From an uncultured Clostridium sp. (GTDB lineage: Bacteria > Bacillota > Clostridia > Lachnospirales > Lachnospiraceae), in NCBI GenBank assembly GCA_900555045.1, contig USJW01000117.1, positions 1 through 15,081 on the forward strand: a stretch of 15,081 nt of DNA, given 5' to 3'. Below the pieces are notes generated by a model that did no database searches, was not told where the DNA came from, and was given only the letters and a program-made list of their open reading frames with translations. A program made the position numbers and the translations under genes. Numbering within the stretch: position 1 is the first letter of the stretch; each line of letters begins with the position of its first letter. Shown one piece after another: positions 6,702-13,265 of the stretch.

Positions 6702-7592
6702 ATGAAGAAACAGCTGTCCATCGGCTTCAACACCCGCCAGTACATGCAGTCCGGCGACTTTGAGCTTTTTTACTACAATGACATCAGCTTGGACCATGTC
6801 TCCTCCCACCAGCACGATTACTATGAATTCTATTTTTTCCTGGAAGGGAGCGTAACATACGAGATCGGCGATAAATCCTATGTTTTGGAGTACGGCGACT
6901 ATCTGCTGATCCCGCCCGGCCTGGACCACCGCCCTGTGTTCGACAGCCACGAGGGCGCCTACCGCCGCTTTGTGCTCTGGGTCAGCCAGAGCTTCTACCG
7001 GCAGATGCGCGCCAGTGACCCGGACATGACCTACTGCTTCGACTACGCCAAAAGCCATCAATCCTACCGCTTCCGCCCGGACTACATCTCGGCCCAGGAC
7101 ATCCAGGGCCGTCTGACCGACATGGTGGAGGAGCTGGCCGGTGGCCGTCCGTTCTCCAAGCAGGCGGCGCCCCTGGCCGTCATGTCCTTTCTGGTCCACA
7201 TCAACCGCACCCTCTATGACAGCCTGCACCAGCGGTCCGCGGTCTACGAGAATGTACTCTACTTAAACATCTGTGACTATGTGAACCGGCACTTGGACGA
7301 GGACTTGAGCCTGGACACCCTGGCCGCCTTCTTCTTTGTGAGCAAATACCACATCGCCCATATTTTCAAGGACAACATGGGCATCCCACTGCACCAGTAC
7401 ATCCTGAAAAAGCGGCTGCAGGCCAGCAAAAACGCCATCCTCTCGGACCAGCCCATCAGCCGCGTATTCCAGCAGTACGGTTTCCGGGACTACACCAGCT
7501 TCTTCCGGGCATTCAAAAAGGAGTACGGCGTGTCCCCGAAGGAATTCCGCGAACAGCACCGCCTGCCCGAGCAGCAGGACTTCACCATCTGA
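6702..7592 (+). CDS. AraC-family transcriptional regulator with cupin sensor domain
   Basis: This 296-residue two-domain regulator has an N-terminal cupin-like sensor (about 15-95) with SSHQHDYYEFYFFLEGS and a PPGLDHRP turn, typical of sugar-sensing AraC proteins. The C-terminal double helix-turn-helix (about 186-287) has LSLDTLAAFFFVSKYHIAHIFK as the first HTH and ISRVFQQYGFRDYTSFFRAFKKEYGVSPKEFR as the second. I chose the ATG at 6702 because AAAGGAGG is about 12 nt upstream and the sequence before it lacks domain similarity and overlaps the promoter. It is divergent from uxuA, so it probably senses a hexuronate or related sugar and activates that operon. It is probably cotranscribed with the radical SAM gene 18 bp downstream. 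The ligand cannot be determined from sequence. Confidence 0.88.
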   Translation: MKKQLSIGFNTRQYMQSGDFELFYYNDISLDHVSSHQHDYYEFYFFLEGSVTYEIGDKSYVLEYGDYLLIPPGLDHRPVFDSHEGAYRRFVLWVSQSFYRQMRASDPDMTYCFDYAKSHQSYRFRPDYISAQDIQGRLTDMVEELAGGRPFSKQAAPLAVMSFLVHINRTLYDSLHQRSAVYENVLYLNICDYVNRHLDEDLSLDTLAAFFFVSKYHIAHIFKDNMGIPLHQYILKKRLQASKNAILSDQPISRVFQQYGFRDYTSFFRAFKKEYGVSPKEFREQHRLPEQQDFTI

Positions 7593-7610
7593 CAACAGGA
7601 GATAAAAATC

Positions 7611-8630
7611 ATGAACGAGACCATCACCCGGGAGCGCTACCGCTCCTGCACCCTCTGCCCCAGAATGTGCCGCGTGGACCGCAGCGCCGCCGTCGGCTTC
7701 TGCGGCTGCGGCGACACCCCGCGCGCCGCCAGGGCCGCCCTGCACAAGTGGGAGGAGCCCTGCCTCTCCGGCGCAGAGTGCGAGCCGGGCGGCAGCGGCA
7801 CCGTGTTCTTTTCCGGCTGCACCCTGCGCTGCTGCTTCTGCCAGAATTACCAGATCAGCAGCGAAGCCTTCGGCCGCGACCTCTCCCCCGACCGCCTGGC
7901 CCAGATCTTCCTGGAGCTCCAGGACCAGGGAGCCCACAATATCAACCTCGTCACTGCCACCCAGTTTCTTCCAGATATTCTGGACGCCCTGGACCAGGTC
8001 AAAAGCCAGCTCCATATCCCTGTCGTCTACAACTGCGGCGGCTACGAGCGTGTGGAGACGGTAAAGGCCCTGAAGGACTACGTGGACATCTGGCTGCCGG
8101 ACTTCAAATACTTCGACAACCAGCTGGCCGCGCGCTACTCCAAGGCCCCTGATTACTTTGAAACCGCCGCGGCGGCAATTTTGCAGATGATCGAGCAGAC
8201 CGGCGCGCCGAGATACTATGCGGAAACCGACCTGGGTGCACCTGCCGCCCCAGATACCCTTGCCGCTCCTGGTGCACCCGCCGCCCCAGGTGCTCCCGGC
8301 TCCCCGAGTGCCCCATCCCCGTCCCTCATGAAGTCAGGCGTCATCATCCGCCACATGGTCCTGCCCTCCCACCGGAACGACTCCATCGCGCTTCTGCGCT
8401 GGATCAGCGAACATTTCCCGAAGGGGCAGTACCTGATCAGTCTCATGAGCCAGTACACGCCCTTCTACCACAGCAGTGACTTTCCGGAGTTGAACCGCCG
8501 GATCACCTCCTTCGAGTACAACCGGGTGGTGGACGAGGCCATCGCCCTCGGGCTCACCGAGGGCTTCATGCAGGAGAAGAGCAGCGCCAAGGAGGAGTAC
8601 ACGCCCCCCTTCGACTTAGAGGGCCTGTGA
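7611..8630 (+). CDS. Radical SAM protein, pyruvate-formate-lyase activating enzyme-like (PflX/COG1313 type)
   Basis: This 339-residue protein has the radical SAM cluster motif CTLRCCFC (C70, C74, C77) followed by QNYQIS. An N-terminal cysteine-rich segment, CTLCPRMC and GFCGCG (C13, C16, C20, C31, C33), could bind a second metal centre. The later sections NINLVTATQFLPDIL, VYNCGGYE and DIWLPDFKYFD match the PflX-like family, whose exact substrate is not firmly known. Residues about 208-239 are a low-complexity Ala/Pro/Gly/Ser insert between YYAETD and SGVIIRHMVLP, where relatives normally have only a short loop. ACAGGAG precedes the ATG. The gene follows the AraC gene closely. No glycyl-radical partner enzyme is visible in the window. 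Confidence 0.82.
   Translation: MNETITRERYRSCTLCPRMCRVDRSAAVGFCGCGDTPRAARAALHKWEEPCLSGAECEPGGSGTVFFSGCTLRCCFCQNYQISSEAFGRDLSPDRLAQIFLELQDQGAHNINLVTATQFLPDILDALDQVKSQLHIPVVYNCGGYERVETVKALKDYVDIWLPDFKYFDNQLAARYSKAPDYFETAAAAILQMIEQTGAPRYYAETDLGAPAAPDTLAAPGAPAAPGAPGSPSAPSPSLMKSGVIIRHMVLPSHRNDSIALLRWISEHFPKGQYLISLMSQYTPFYHSSDFPELNRRITSFEYNRVVDEAIALGLTEGFMQEKSSAKEEYTPPFDLEGL
8232..8327 (+). repeat. Imperfect 36-bp (12-codon) repeat encoding an Ala/Pro/Gly linker
   Basis: GGTGCACC-GCCGCCCCAG occurs at 8235 and again at 8271, 36 nt apart, giving two copies of GAPAAP followed by shorter GAP and SAP units. The period is a multiple of three, so changes in copy number keep the radical SAM frame. GC-rich repeats of this kind can expand by replication slippage. 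Confidence 0.75.
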
Positions 8631-8639
8631 CCCGCTCTC

Positions 8640-9641
8640 TCAGAATTTCTTCCACCACTCCTCGCGGTCCGCAGGGTACACGATGTTTAACTGCCTGCGG
8701 ACCTCGTCCATCAGCTCCATCTCCATCAGCGAATACCGGTTGTGCTCCGTAGCGCCCTCCCCGCTCTCCATCAGGCGCAGCCACTCCCGCACCTCCGGGA
8801 GCATGGTGTCCTCCTGCCCCTCCGGCACCAGCACCTTCTTCTCCCCGTTCCGATACCAGATAACAATCTGGCTGGGGTTGGTCAGGTTGCCCTCGATCAC
8901 CATGGTGGCCTCCTCGCCCTGGATCTGGCTGGCCACACGGTTGGTGGTGATTTTGGAGTACAAAAGCTCCGCCTGCATCCCCGGGTACGCGGCCAGGATG
9001 GTCCCCGCGCCGTCCACGCCGTTCTCAAGGAACAGCGCGTCGGCCAGCACGCGCTGCGGCATCCCGAACAGCCTCAGAAGCGCATGCACACAGTACACCC
9101 CGATGTCCATCAGCGCGCCGTTGGAGAACGCCGGGTTGAACGCATTTTCCACCACACCGGCCCGGAACTTATCGTAGCGGGACGAGTACTTGCCGTACTG
9201 CAGGCTGACCCTGCGGATCGTCCCCAGCTCCCCGAGATTGTCCCGGATCATGTCCATGGCCGGGATGAACGCGCTTCGCATCGCCTCCAGGAGCATGACC
9301 CCGTTGGCGTCCGCGATCGCGAGCAGCCGTTTTAACTCGTTTAAATTGCTGGTGACCGTCTTCTCGCACAGCACGTGCTTCCCGTGGGAGAGCATCCGGG
9401 CCGCCTGCTCAAAATGCAGGCTGTTGGGGCTGGCCACGTAAACCGCGTCCACGTCCTCGGCCTCCGCCAGGCGCTCCAGGCTTGTCTCCCAGCGGTCCGC
9501 CCCGTACTTCGCGGCAAATTCCCTGGCCGTCTCCTCCCTCCGGGAGTAGGCTGCGCTGTAGTGCAGCCCGGGACACTTTCCGGCGGCCGTCAAAAACCAA
9601 TCCACAATAAAGTTTGTGCCGATGGTGGCGTATCTGATCAT
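8640..9641 (-). CDS. Gfo/Idh/MocA-family NAD(P)-dependent oxidoreductase
   Basis: This 333-residue protein begins with the Rossmann strand IRYATIGTNFIVDWF, a variant with fewer glycines that is common in one Firmicutes clade. The family dyad appears as E93-K94 in CEKTVTSN, where most members have EKP. The second domain has MDIGVYCVHALLRLFG with D179, Y183 and H186 at the usual catalytic positions. It probably oxidises or reduces a sugar or sugar acid with NAD(P); the substrate cannot be predicted. GAGAGGG precedes the ATG, and a promoter with an exact -10 lies about 85 bp upstream. It converges with the radical SAM gene with only 9 bp between stops and no visible terminator, so the two transcripts may overlap at their ends. 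Confidence 0.88.
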   Translation of the reverse strand: MIRYATIGTNFIVDWFLTAAGKCPGLHYSAAYSRREETAREFAAKYGADRWETSLERLAEAEDVDAVYVASPNSLHFEQAARMLSHGKHVLCEKTVTSNLNELKRLLAIADANGVMLLEAMRSAFIPAMDMIRDNLGELGTIRRVSLQYGKYSSRYDKFRAGVVENAFNPAFSNGALMDIGVYCVHALLRLFGMPQRVLADALFLENGVDGAGTILAAYPGMQAELLYSKITTNRVASQIQGEEATMVIEGNLTNPSQIVIWYRNGEKKVLVPEGQEDTMLPEVREWLRLMESGEGATEHNRYSLMEMELMDEVRRQLNIVYPADREEWWKKF

Positions 9642-9726
9642 GATAATAACCCTCTCTGTCTCTTAATTTTAGCCCCGGCCCATGAACCCGCAAAACGTGC
9701 GGCTGATATGGGACCGGTTTTCTCCC

Positions 9727-9755
9727 ATTATATACCGTCCCCCGCTCCAGCGCAA
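9727..9755 (-). promoter_or_regulatory. Promoter of the Gfo/Idh/MocA gene
   Basis: On the minus strand TTGCGC (9750-9755) and TATAAT (9727-9732) are 17 bp apart, just after the stop codon of the upstream lipoprotein gene. I see no terminator between the two genes, so some read-through is also possible. A 6-bp inverted repeat ATGGGA/TCCCAT (9708-9728) touches the -10. Confidence 0.65.
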
Positions 9756-9759
9756 CGCT

Positions 9760-10944
9760 TCACGGTTCGTCGTCAGCCAAGAGCTCTACGGGCTCACCGC
9801 CCTCCTCCGGGATCCGGTATAAAAGCGTCCTCTCCGCCCCTTCCGGCTGCGCCTTCACGTAGATTCCCCTGGGCGACACAGTGAGTCCTGCAACCACTCC
9901 CGCCTCATCCGGCAGAATGGCGAGCTGCTTTGGTTCCCCGGCCTTCTCCGGCCAGAATACCCGATTTCCATAAATTTCCTCCGCCTGTCCCCAATCCTCC
10001 TCTGTGCCGAGCGGATATGAGAACACCGCGCCGTCGTCCGCAAAGTACACGCGGCCCTCCGAGACCGCATACGGCCCTCCGTCCCCAAAGACCGGATAGT
10101 TCACGTACGTTTTATCCTTAAGTGAGCAAAAACGGAACCGCCCCTGCGCCTCCCTCTGCCAGTAATAGAGGATGCCGTCCGCCACAGTAAGGCCCCGGAC
10201 GCCGTCCGCCGAATCCTCCCCGGAAAAGCTGACCACATCCTGGGACTCCGTGGTCCCAAGGTCGTACCGGATCACCTCCTGGACGGGCGCCGACTCGCTG
10301 AAAAAGTTTCCCTGCTCATCCCGCCCCTGCCCGGAGACCTCCCCCATCTGCCTGATATAGAGGCTGTCCCCGTCGATGCCCAAAAGGCGCAGCCCGTCCC
10401 GGTACTTGACCGCCAGCTGGCGCCGGGTTTGGTCTTTGAGATTGACGCTCGCCAGCCCTCTAAAACCTCCATTTTCAAACCCGTAGACCAGCCAGCCGTC
10501 CCCGATCAGAATCTGCGCATCCTCCGGATCCGCCAGGTCGCCCGCGATCTCCCGCGCCCCGCTCCCGTCCATGCGGCTGGCGCAGATGGCGGCCGTGCCC
10601 GGGGCCGTACCTGGGGCCGTGCCCGGGGCCGTACCCGCAGCCGTTTCCTCCCCCACCTGCTGCTCATTGGGCGCGATATAATACACCGTCCCGTCCAAAA
10701 TCGCAAACCGCTTCTGCACAAAAGGCAGCGTTTCAAGCCCCGGCGCCCGGTAAACGCTGTAATCCGTTTCCCCACAGGGCACAATCTCCGCAAAATGCTG
10801 GCTTTCGCCCACACAGCTTTCGCCCGCCCTGTTTTCGCCCGCCCTGCTATCTCCCGTCATCCCCCATTTACCGCCGCATCCCGCAACCACTACCGCAACC
10901 AAAACTGCCATCGCAGACGCGGACGCCGCCATCCACCTTCTCAT
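9760..10944 (-). CDS. Lipoprotein with beta-propeller-like repeats, function unknown
   Basis: This 394-residue protein has a short positive N terminus, a hydrophobic stretch and a lipobox VAGC with C23 as the likely lipidated residue, so it should be anchored outside the membrane. The body holds several segments such as GTVYYIAP, GDSLYIRQ, DGILYYWQ and GRVYFADD, resembling the DUF5050-type or other beta-propeller lipoproteins that are common in Clostridia. No catalytic motif is evident. Two low-complexity runs are built from in-frame tandem DNA repeats: AGE units after the lipobox and PGTA units near residue 105. Its ATG overlaps the stop of the preceding small membrane-protein gene (ATGA), so translation is coupled; GGAGG lies unusually close to that ATG. 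It is last in the serpin operon. Confidence 0.72.
   Translation of the reverse strand: MRRWMAASASAMAVLVAVVVAGCGGKWGMTGDSRAGENRAGESCVGESQHFAEIVPCGETDYSVYRAPGLETLPFVQKRFAILDGTVYYIAPNEQQVGEETAAGTAPGTAPGTAPGTAAICASRMDGSGAREIAGDLADPEDAQILIGDGWLVYGFENGGFRGLASVNLKDQTRRQLAVKYRDGLRLLGIDGDSLYIRQMGEVSGQGRDEQGNFFSESAPVQEVIRYDLGTTESQDVVSFSGEDSADGVRGLTVADGILYYWQREAQGRFRFCSLKDKTYVNYPVFGDGGPYAVSEGRVYFADDGAVFSYPLGTEEDWGQAEEIYGNRVFWPEKAGEPKQLAILPDEAGVVAGLTVSPRGIYVKAQPEGAERTLLYRIPEEGGEPVELLADDEP
10592..10639 (-). repeat. Four 12-bp tandem repeats encoding PGTA units
   Basis: Units GCCGTGCCCGGG, GCCGTACCTGGG, GCCGTGCCCGGG and GCCGTACCCGCA run head to tail with no gaps (plus-strand reading). Each encodes four residues of the lipoprotein, so gain or loss of units keeps the frame. 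Confidence 0.9.
10801..10860 (-). repeat. Four 15-bp tandem repeats after the lipobox
   Basis: Plus-strand units are GCTTTCGCCCACACA, GCTTTCGCCCGCCCT, GTTTTCGCCCGCCCT and a diverged GCTATCTCCCGTCAT. They encode SRAGE/NRAGE/SCVGE-like pentapeptides in the linker between the lipidated cysteine and the folded domain. Confidence 0.88.
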
Positions 10945-11195
10945 TCCTCCGTTCCTTTCTCCTCCTGCCCCTTTTTGTCCTCCAGCATCTTCTTTATCTC
11001 ATCCATCTTCTCCAGGATCACCACCGTGCACAGCACGATCAGCCCGGCTAACGCCACAATCCCGCCGTAGATGGGATACAGGTACGTCTGCTCCACGCTG
11101 CCTCCCAGAATCGGCTGGAACACCCGGTTGCTCACGCAGGAGCCGAATGTCATGATCACCCAGAACACAAGAATTGCGATCAGCACCTTTTTCAT
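10941..11195 (-). CDS. Small membrane protein, unknown function
   Basis: This is an 84-residue protein. A hydrophobic segment at residues 4-18 begins after MKK, and a second runs about 44-61 (GGIVALAGLIVLCTVVIL). A charged C-terminal helix follows (EKMDEIKKMLEDKKGQEEK). It may be a two-pass membrane protein with a cytoplasmic tail. Alternatively, FGSC at 17-20 could act as a weak lipobox. GGGGAGG lies 7 nt before the ATG. It sits 20 bp after the deaminase gene and overlaps the lipoprotein gene by 4 bp, so the two are probably translated together, and it may help place or anchor that lipoprotein. I do not recognise a family. Confidence 0.72.
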   Translation of the reverse strand: MKKVLIAILVFWVIMTFGSCVSNRVFQPILGGSVEQTYLYPIYGGIVALAGLIVLCTVVILEKMDEIKKMLEDKKGQEEKGTEE

Positions 11196-11215
11196 CGTTC
11201 AACCTCCCCTTTCGC

Positions 11216-11707
11216 TCAGTAGCCGAATGTTCCGTCCAGCGACTCGTCCTGTTCCACCCAGTCCTGCACTGCAACCACCCGGTAGTTCTCCTCGTCGTCC
11301 CGGATGTACACCGTCTCAATCCCAGCATTGATGATCAGCCGTTTGCACATAGAGCAGCTGCTGGAATTGCGGATGTACTCCCCGGTCTCCACCTCCCTGC
11401 CGGATAAGTACAGCGCGCTCCCGATCATCTTTTCCCGCTCCGCACTGATGATCGCGTTGGCCTCGGCGTGGACGCTGCGGCACAGCTCATACCGCTCGCC
11501 CCTGGGAATCCCCAGCTGCTGCCGGACGCAGTACCCCAGGTCCGAGCAGTTTTTCCGGCCCCTGGGCGCCCCCACGTACCCTGTGGCGATCACCTCGTCG
11601 TTCTTCACGATCACCGCCCCGTAATGCCTCCTCAGGCAGGTACAGCGCTTTGACACCACATCCGCCAAATCCAGGTAATAATTGATCTTATCTCTCCGCA
11701 CCATCAT
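11216..11707 (-). CDS. Cytidine/deoxycytidylate deaminase family protein (dCMP deaminase-like, ComEB type)
   Basis: This protein of about 163 residues has the zinc deaminase motif HAEANAI (H80, E82) and the second half CSMC (C118, C121), followed by KRLIINAGIETVYIRDD. The front part CLRRHYGAVIVKNDEVIATGYVGAP is typical of dCMP deaminases, which make dUMP for thymidylate synthesis. The Pro normally before the first zinc Cys is Ser here (SSCSMC). The open frame extends 28 codons upstream but overlaps the serpin gene. I chose the paired ATGs at 11702-11707, with GAGGAG upstream. The gene lies 23 bp after the serpin gene and 20 bp before a membrane-protein gene, an odd place for nucleotide metabolism. 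A related substrate is possible. Confidence 0.85.
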   Translation of the reverse strand: MMVRRDKINYYLDLADVVSKRCTCLRRHYGAVIVKNDEVIATGYVGAPRGRKNCSDLGYCVRQQLGIPRGERYELCRSVHAEANAIISAEREKMIGSALYLSGREVETGEYIRNSSSCSMCKRLIINAGIETVYIRDDEENYRVVAVQDWVEQDESLDGTFGY

Positions 11708-11730
11708 ATCTCGTTTCTCTCCTCGTCTTT

Positions 11731-13089
11731 TTATTGCTTCCCGCCGTCCCAGGACCATTCCCCGTTCTTCTGCTGCGCCGGATTGTTGCACACGCCGATG
11801 AACAGCGGCACCCCCTCATCGCTCATAATCTCATACAAAAACGGCCGGTCAAGGGTCAGCTCATGGGCTTCATCGATCATCGCCCCGCCCGCCAGGGCGA
11901 TCTCCGTGTAAGCCGACGCCTCCACTCCGTTCTCGTCGAGCCCGATGTGTGTCTCCTGCTTCACCTGGGAGATGAAGGCCTGGCCGTCCGTCATGGCGGA
12001 GAAATCCGCCTGCCCGGTGAACGCCTCCCGAAGTCCCATATCCTGCAAAAGCTCCGCAAGCGTCAGGCTGTCCCCGAACGCAAATTTCGGCAAAGACAGC
12101 TTTACCCGGGTATGCGCCTCGTTCTGCGGCTCAAACATCTCCTGCAGCTTGCCCTCCTGCTCCACCAGCGTCTTGACGTCGGTGCCCTCATCCGGAAGAA
12201 TGAGCCGGATACTTCCGCCATTTGTGAACCACAGGCTCGTCCCCGAGAACCCGTCCCCCTCAAAGTAGGAGCTGGCGGCGTACTCGCTGTACATGTACTC
12301 ACACTCCACCGCTTCGCCGTTCGCGGCGGCAAAGCTCCCCTTGCGGTTATTCGACTGATCGAACTCGTGGATCCACTGATCTTTAAAGTACACAGTGTTG
12401 ATGATCGACATCACCTCCTGGGGAGAGGTCACAATCTGCGGCTCAAGCGTGCCGTTTGTCTGCTCTGAGATCCACTTTCCGATGGCCTTTCCGGTCTCCG
12501 GGCTGCCGAAATCAACCGAGAACAGCGACGCATAAAAATCATCCTGCGCCGTGGCCAGATAGTCCTTTTTGAGCTCCAGGCCCTGCGCGATCCACAGGGA
12601 GTTGGCAAACGCCTGCCGCCCGTACTCATTGTCCACGTACAGGAGGCGGTAAAGCTTGCCGCACTGGGCTGCCAGCTCCTCCCGGCCATCCACGCCCAAA
12701 AGATCGAAAAACTCTTCCCCGGTCTTTCCCCCGGCTCCCTCCGCCGCCAGCGCCAACGCGAAGTACAGGGAGGCCGGCGAATAGTTCCGGTTCTCATCGC
12801 CCTGCGCCAGAATCCGCCCCGCCGATTCGTAGGAGAATCGCTTCACACCGCTCAAAAATTCATCGCTCAGCGCATTTTCATCCTCCAGCGCCCTGCGCGC
12901 CTTATAATCATCATATTCGATGGCCTCCGGCTGGCTCACCTGGGTCACGCTCTGCACCGGACCATTCTTCCCGCCGGGCTTCACCACCGCAGTCAGAGTT
13001 CCTCCCCGGCCGCAGCCCGCAAGGAACGCCATCGCCGCCAGCCCGCACGCCGCGGCACGCCCCCACTTAAAAATTTGTTTTCTCACCAT
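11731..13089 (-). CDS. Lipoprotein serpin (serine protease inhibitor)
   Basis: This is a 452-residue serpin with a bacterial lipoprotein signal (lipobox LAGC, C26) and a linker to about residue 75. The serpin fold then follows: NYSPASLYFALALAAEGAGGKT (about 102-123), ANSLWI, IINTVYFKDQWIHEF and the C-terminal signature LDRPFLYEIMSDEGVPLFIGVCNNP. The reactive-centre hinge ENGVEASAYTEI (386-397) keeps the small residues and the Gly and Glu expected of inhibitory serpins, so it should trap a protease by loop insertion. The scissile bond lies somewhere in AGGAMI (400-405). It is probably displayed on the cell surface, where gut-bacterial serpins are known to act on host elastase-like proteases; that target is inferred. 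GGAGGAGG precedes the ATG. It is first in a four-gene operon and divergent from a peptidase. Confidence 0.92.
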   Translation of the reverse strand: MVRKQIFKWGRAAACGLAAMAFLAGCGRGGTLTAVVKPGGKNGPVQSVTQVSQPEAIEYDDYKARRALEDENALSDEFLSGVKRFSYESAGRILAQGDENRNYSPASLYFALALAAEGAGGKTGEEFFDLLGVDGREELAAQCGKLYRLLYVDNEYGRQAFANSLWIAQGLELKKDYLATAQDDFYASLFSVDFGSPETGKAIGKWISEQTNGTLEPQIVTSPQEVMSIINTVYFKDQWIHEFDQSNNRKGSFAAANGEAVECEYMYSEYAASSYFEGDGFSGTSLWFTNGGSIRLILPDEGTDVKTLVEQEGKLQEMFEPQNEAHTRVKLSLPKFAFGDSLTLAELLQDMGLREAFTGQADFSAMTDGQAFISQVKQETHIGLDENGVEASAYTEIALAGGAMIDEAHELTLDRPFLYEIMSDEGVPLFIGVCNNPAQQKNGEWSWDGGKQ

Positions 13090-13205
13090 ACTGTACCTCC
13101 TCCGTTCATTTTACCAGACACCATTTTTCTATGTATTTCTTTTTTCTTAATAAATGGAAACAAATGCCTGAACCCGGACAGCCGCCCACAGGAAGCGCCG
13201 TCATC

Positions 13206-13233
13206 TTGCTTTTCTCTCTATTTTTTGTATAAT
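13206..13233 (+). promoter_or_regulatory. Promoter of the M24 peptidase gene
   Basis: TTGCTT (13206-13211) and an exact TATAAT (13228-13233) are 16 bp apart, within a T-rich tract 30-60 bp before the start codon. A matching promoter for the divergent serpin gene is expected at 13090-13200, but I could not find a convincing one. Confidence 0.7.
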
Positions 13234-13265
13234 AAAGACAAAGCATATCAGGGAGGAAACACTTT

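Noticed and set aside
6543..8015. Minus-strand open frames of 228 and 250 codons opposite the AraC and radical SAM genes
   Set aside because: Both lie against well-supported genes, have no plausible ribosome sites, and show low-complexity shadow composition.
9688..9728. Small inverted repeats in the leader of the Gfo/Idh/MocA gene (CCGCA/TGCGG and ATGGGA/TCCCAT)
   Set aside because: The stems are only 5-6 bp without conserved riboswitch sequence or T-run. They may be chance.
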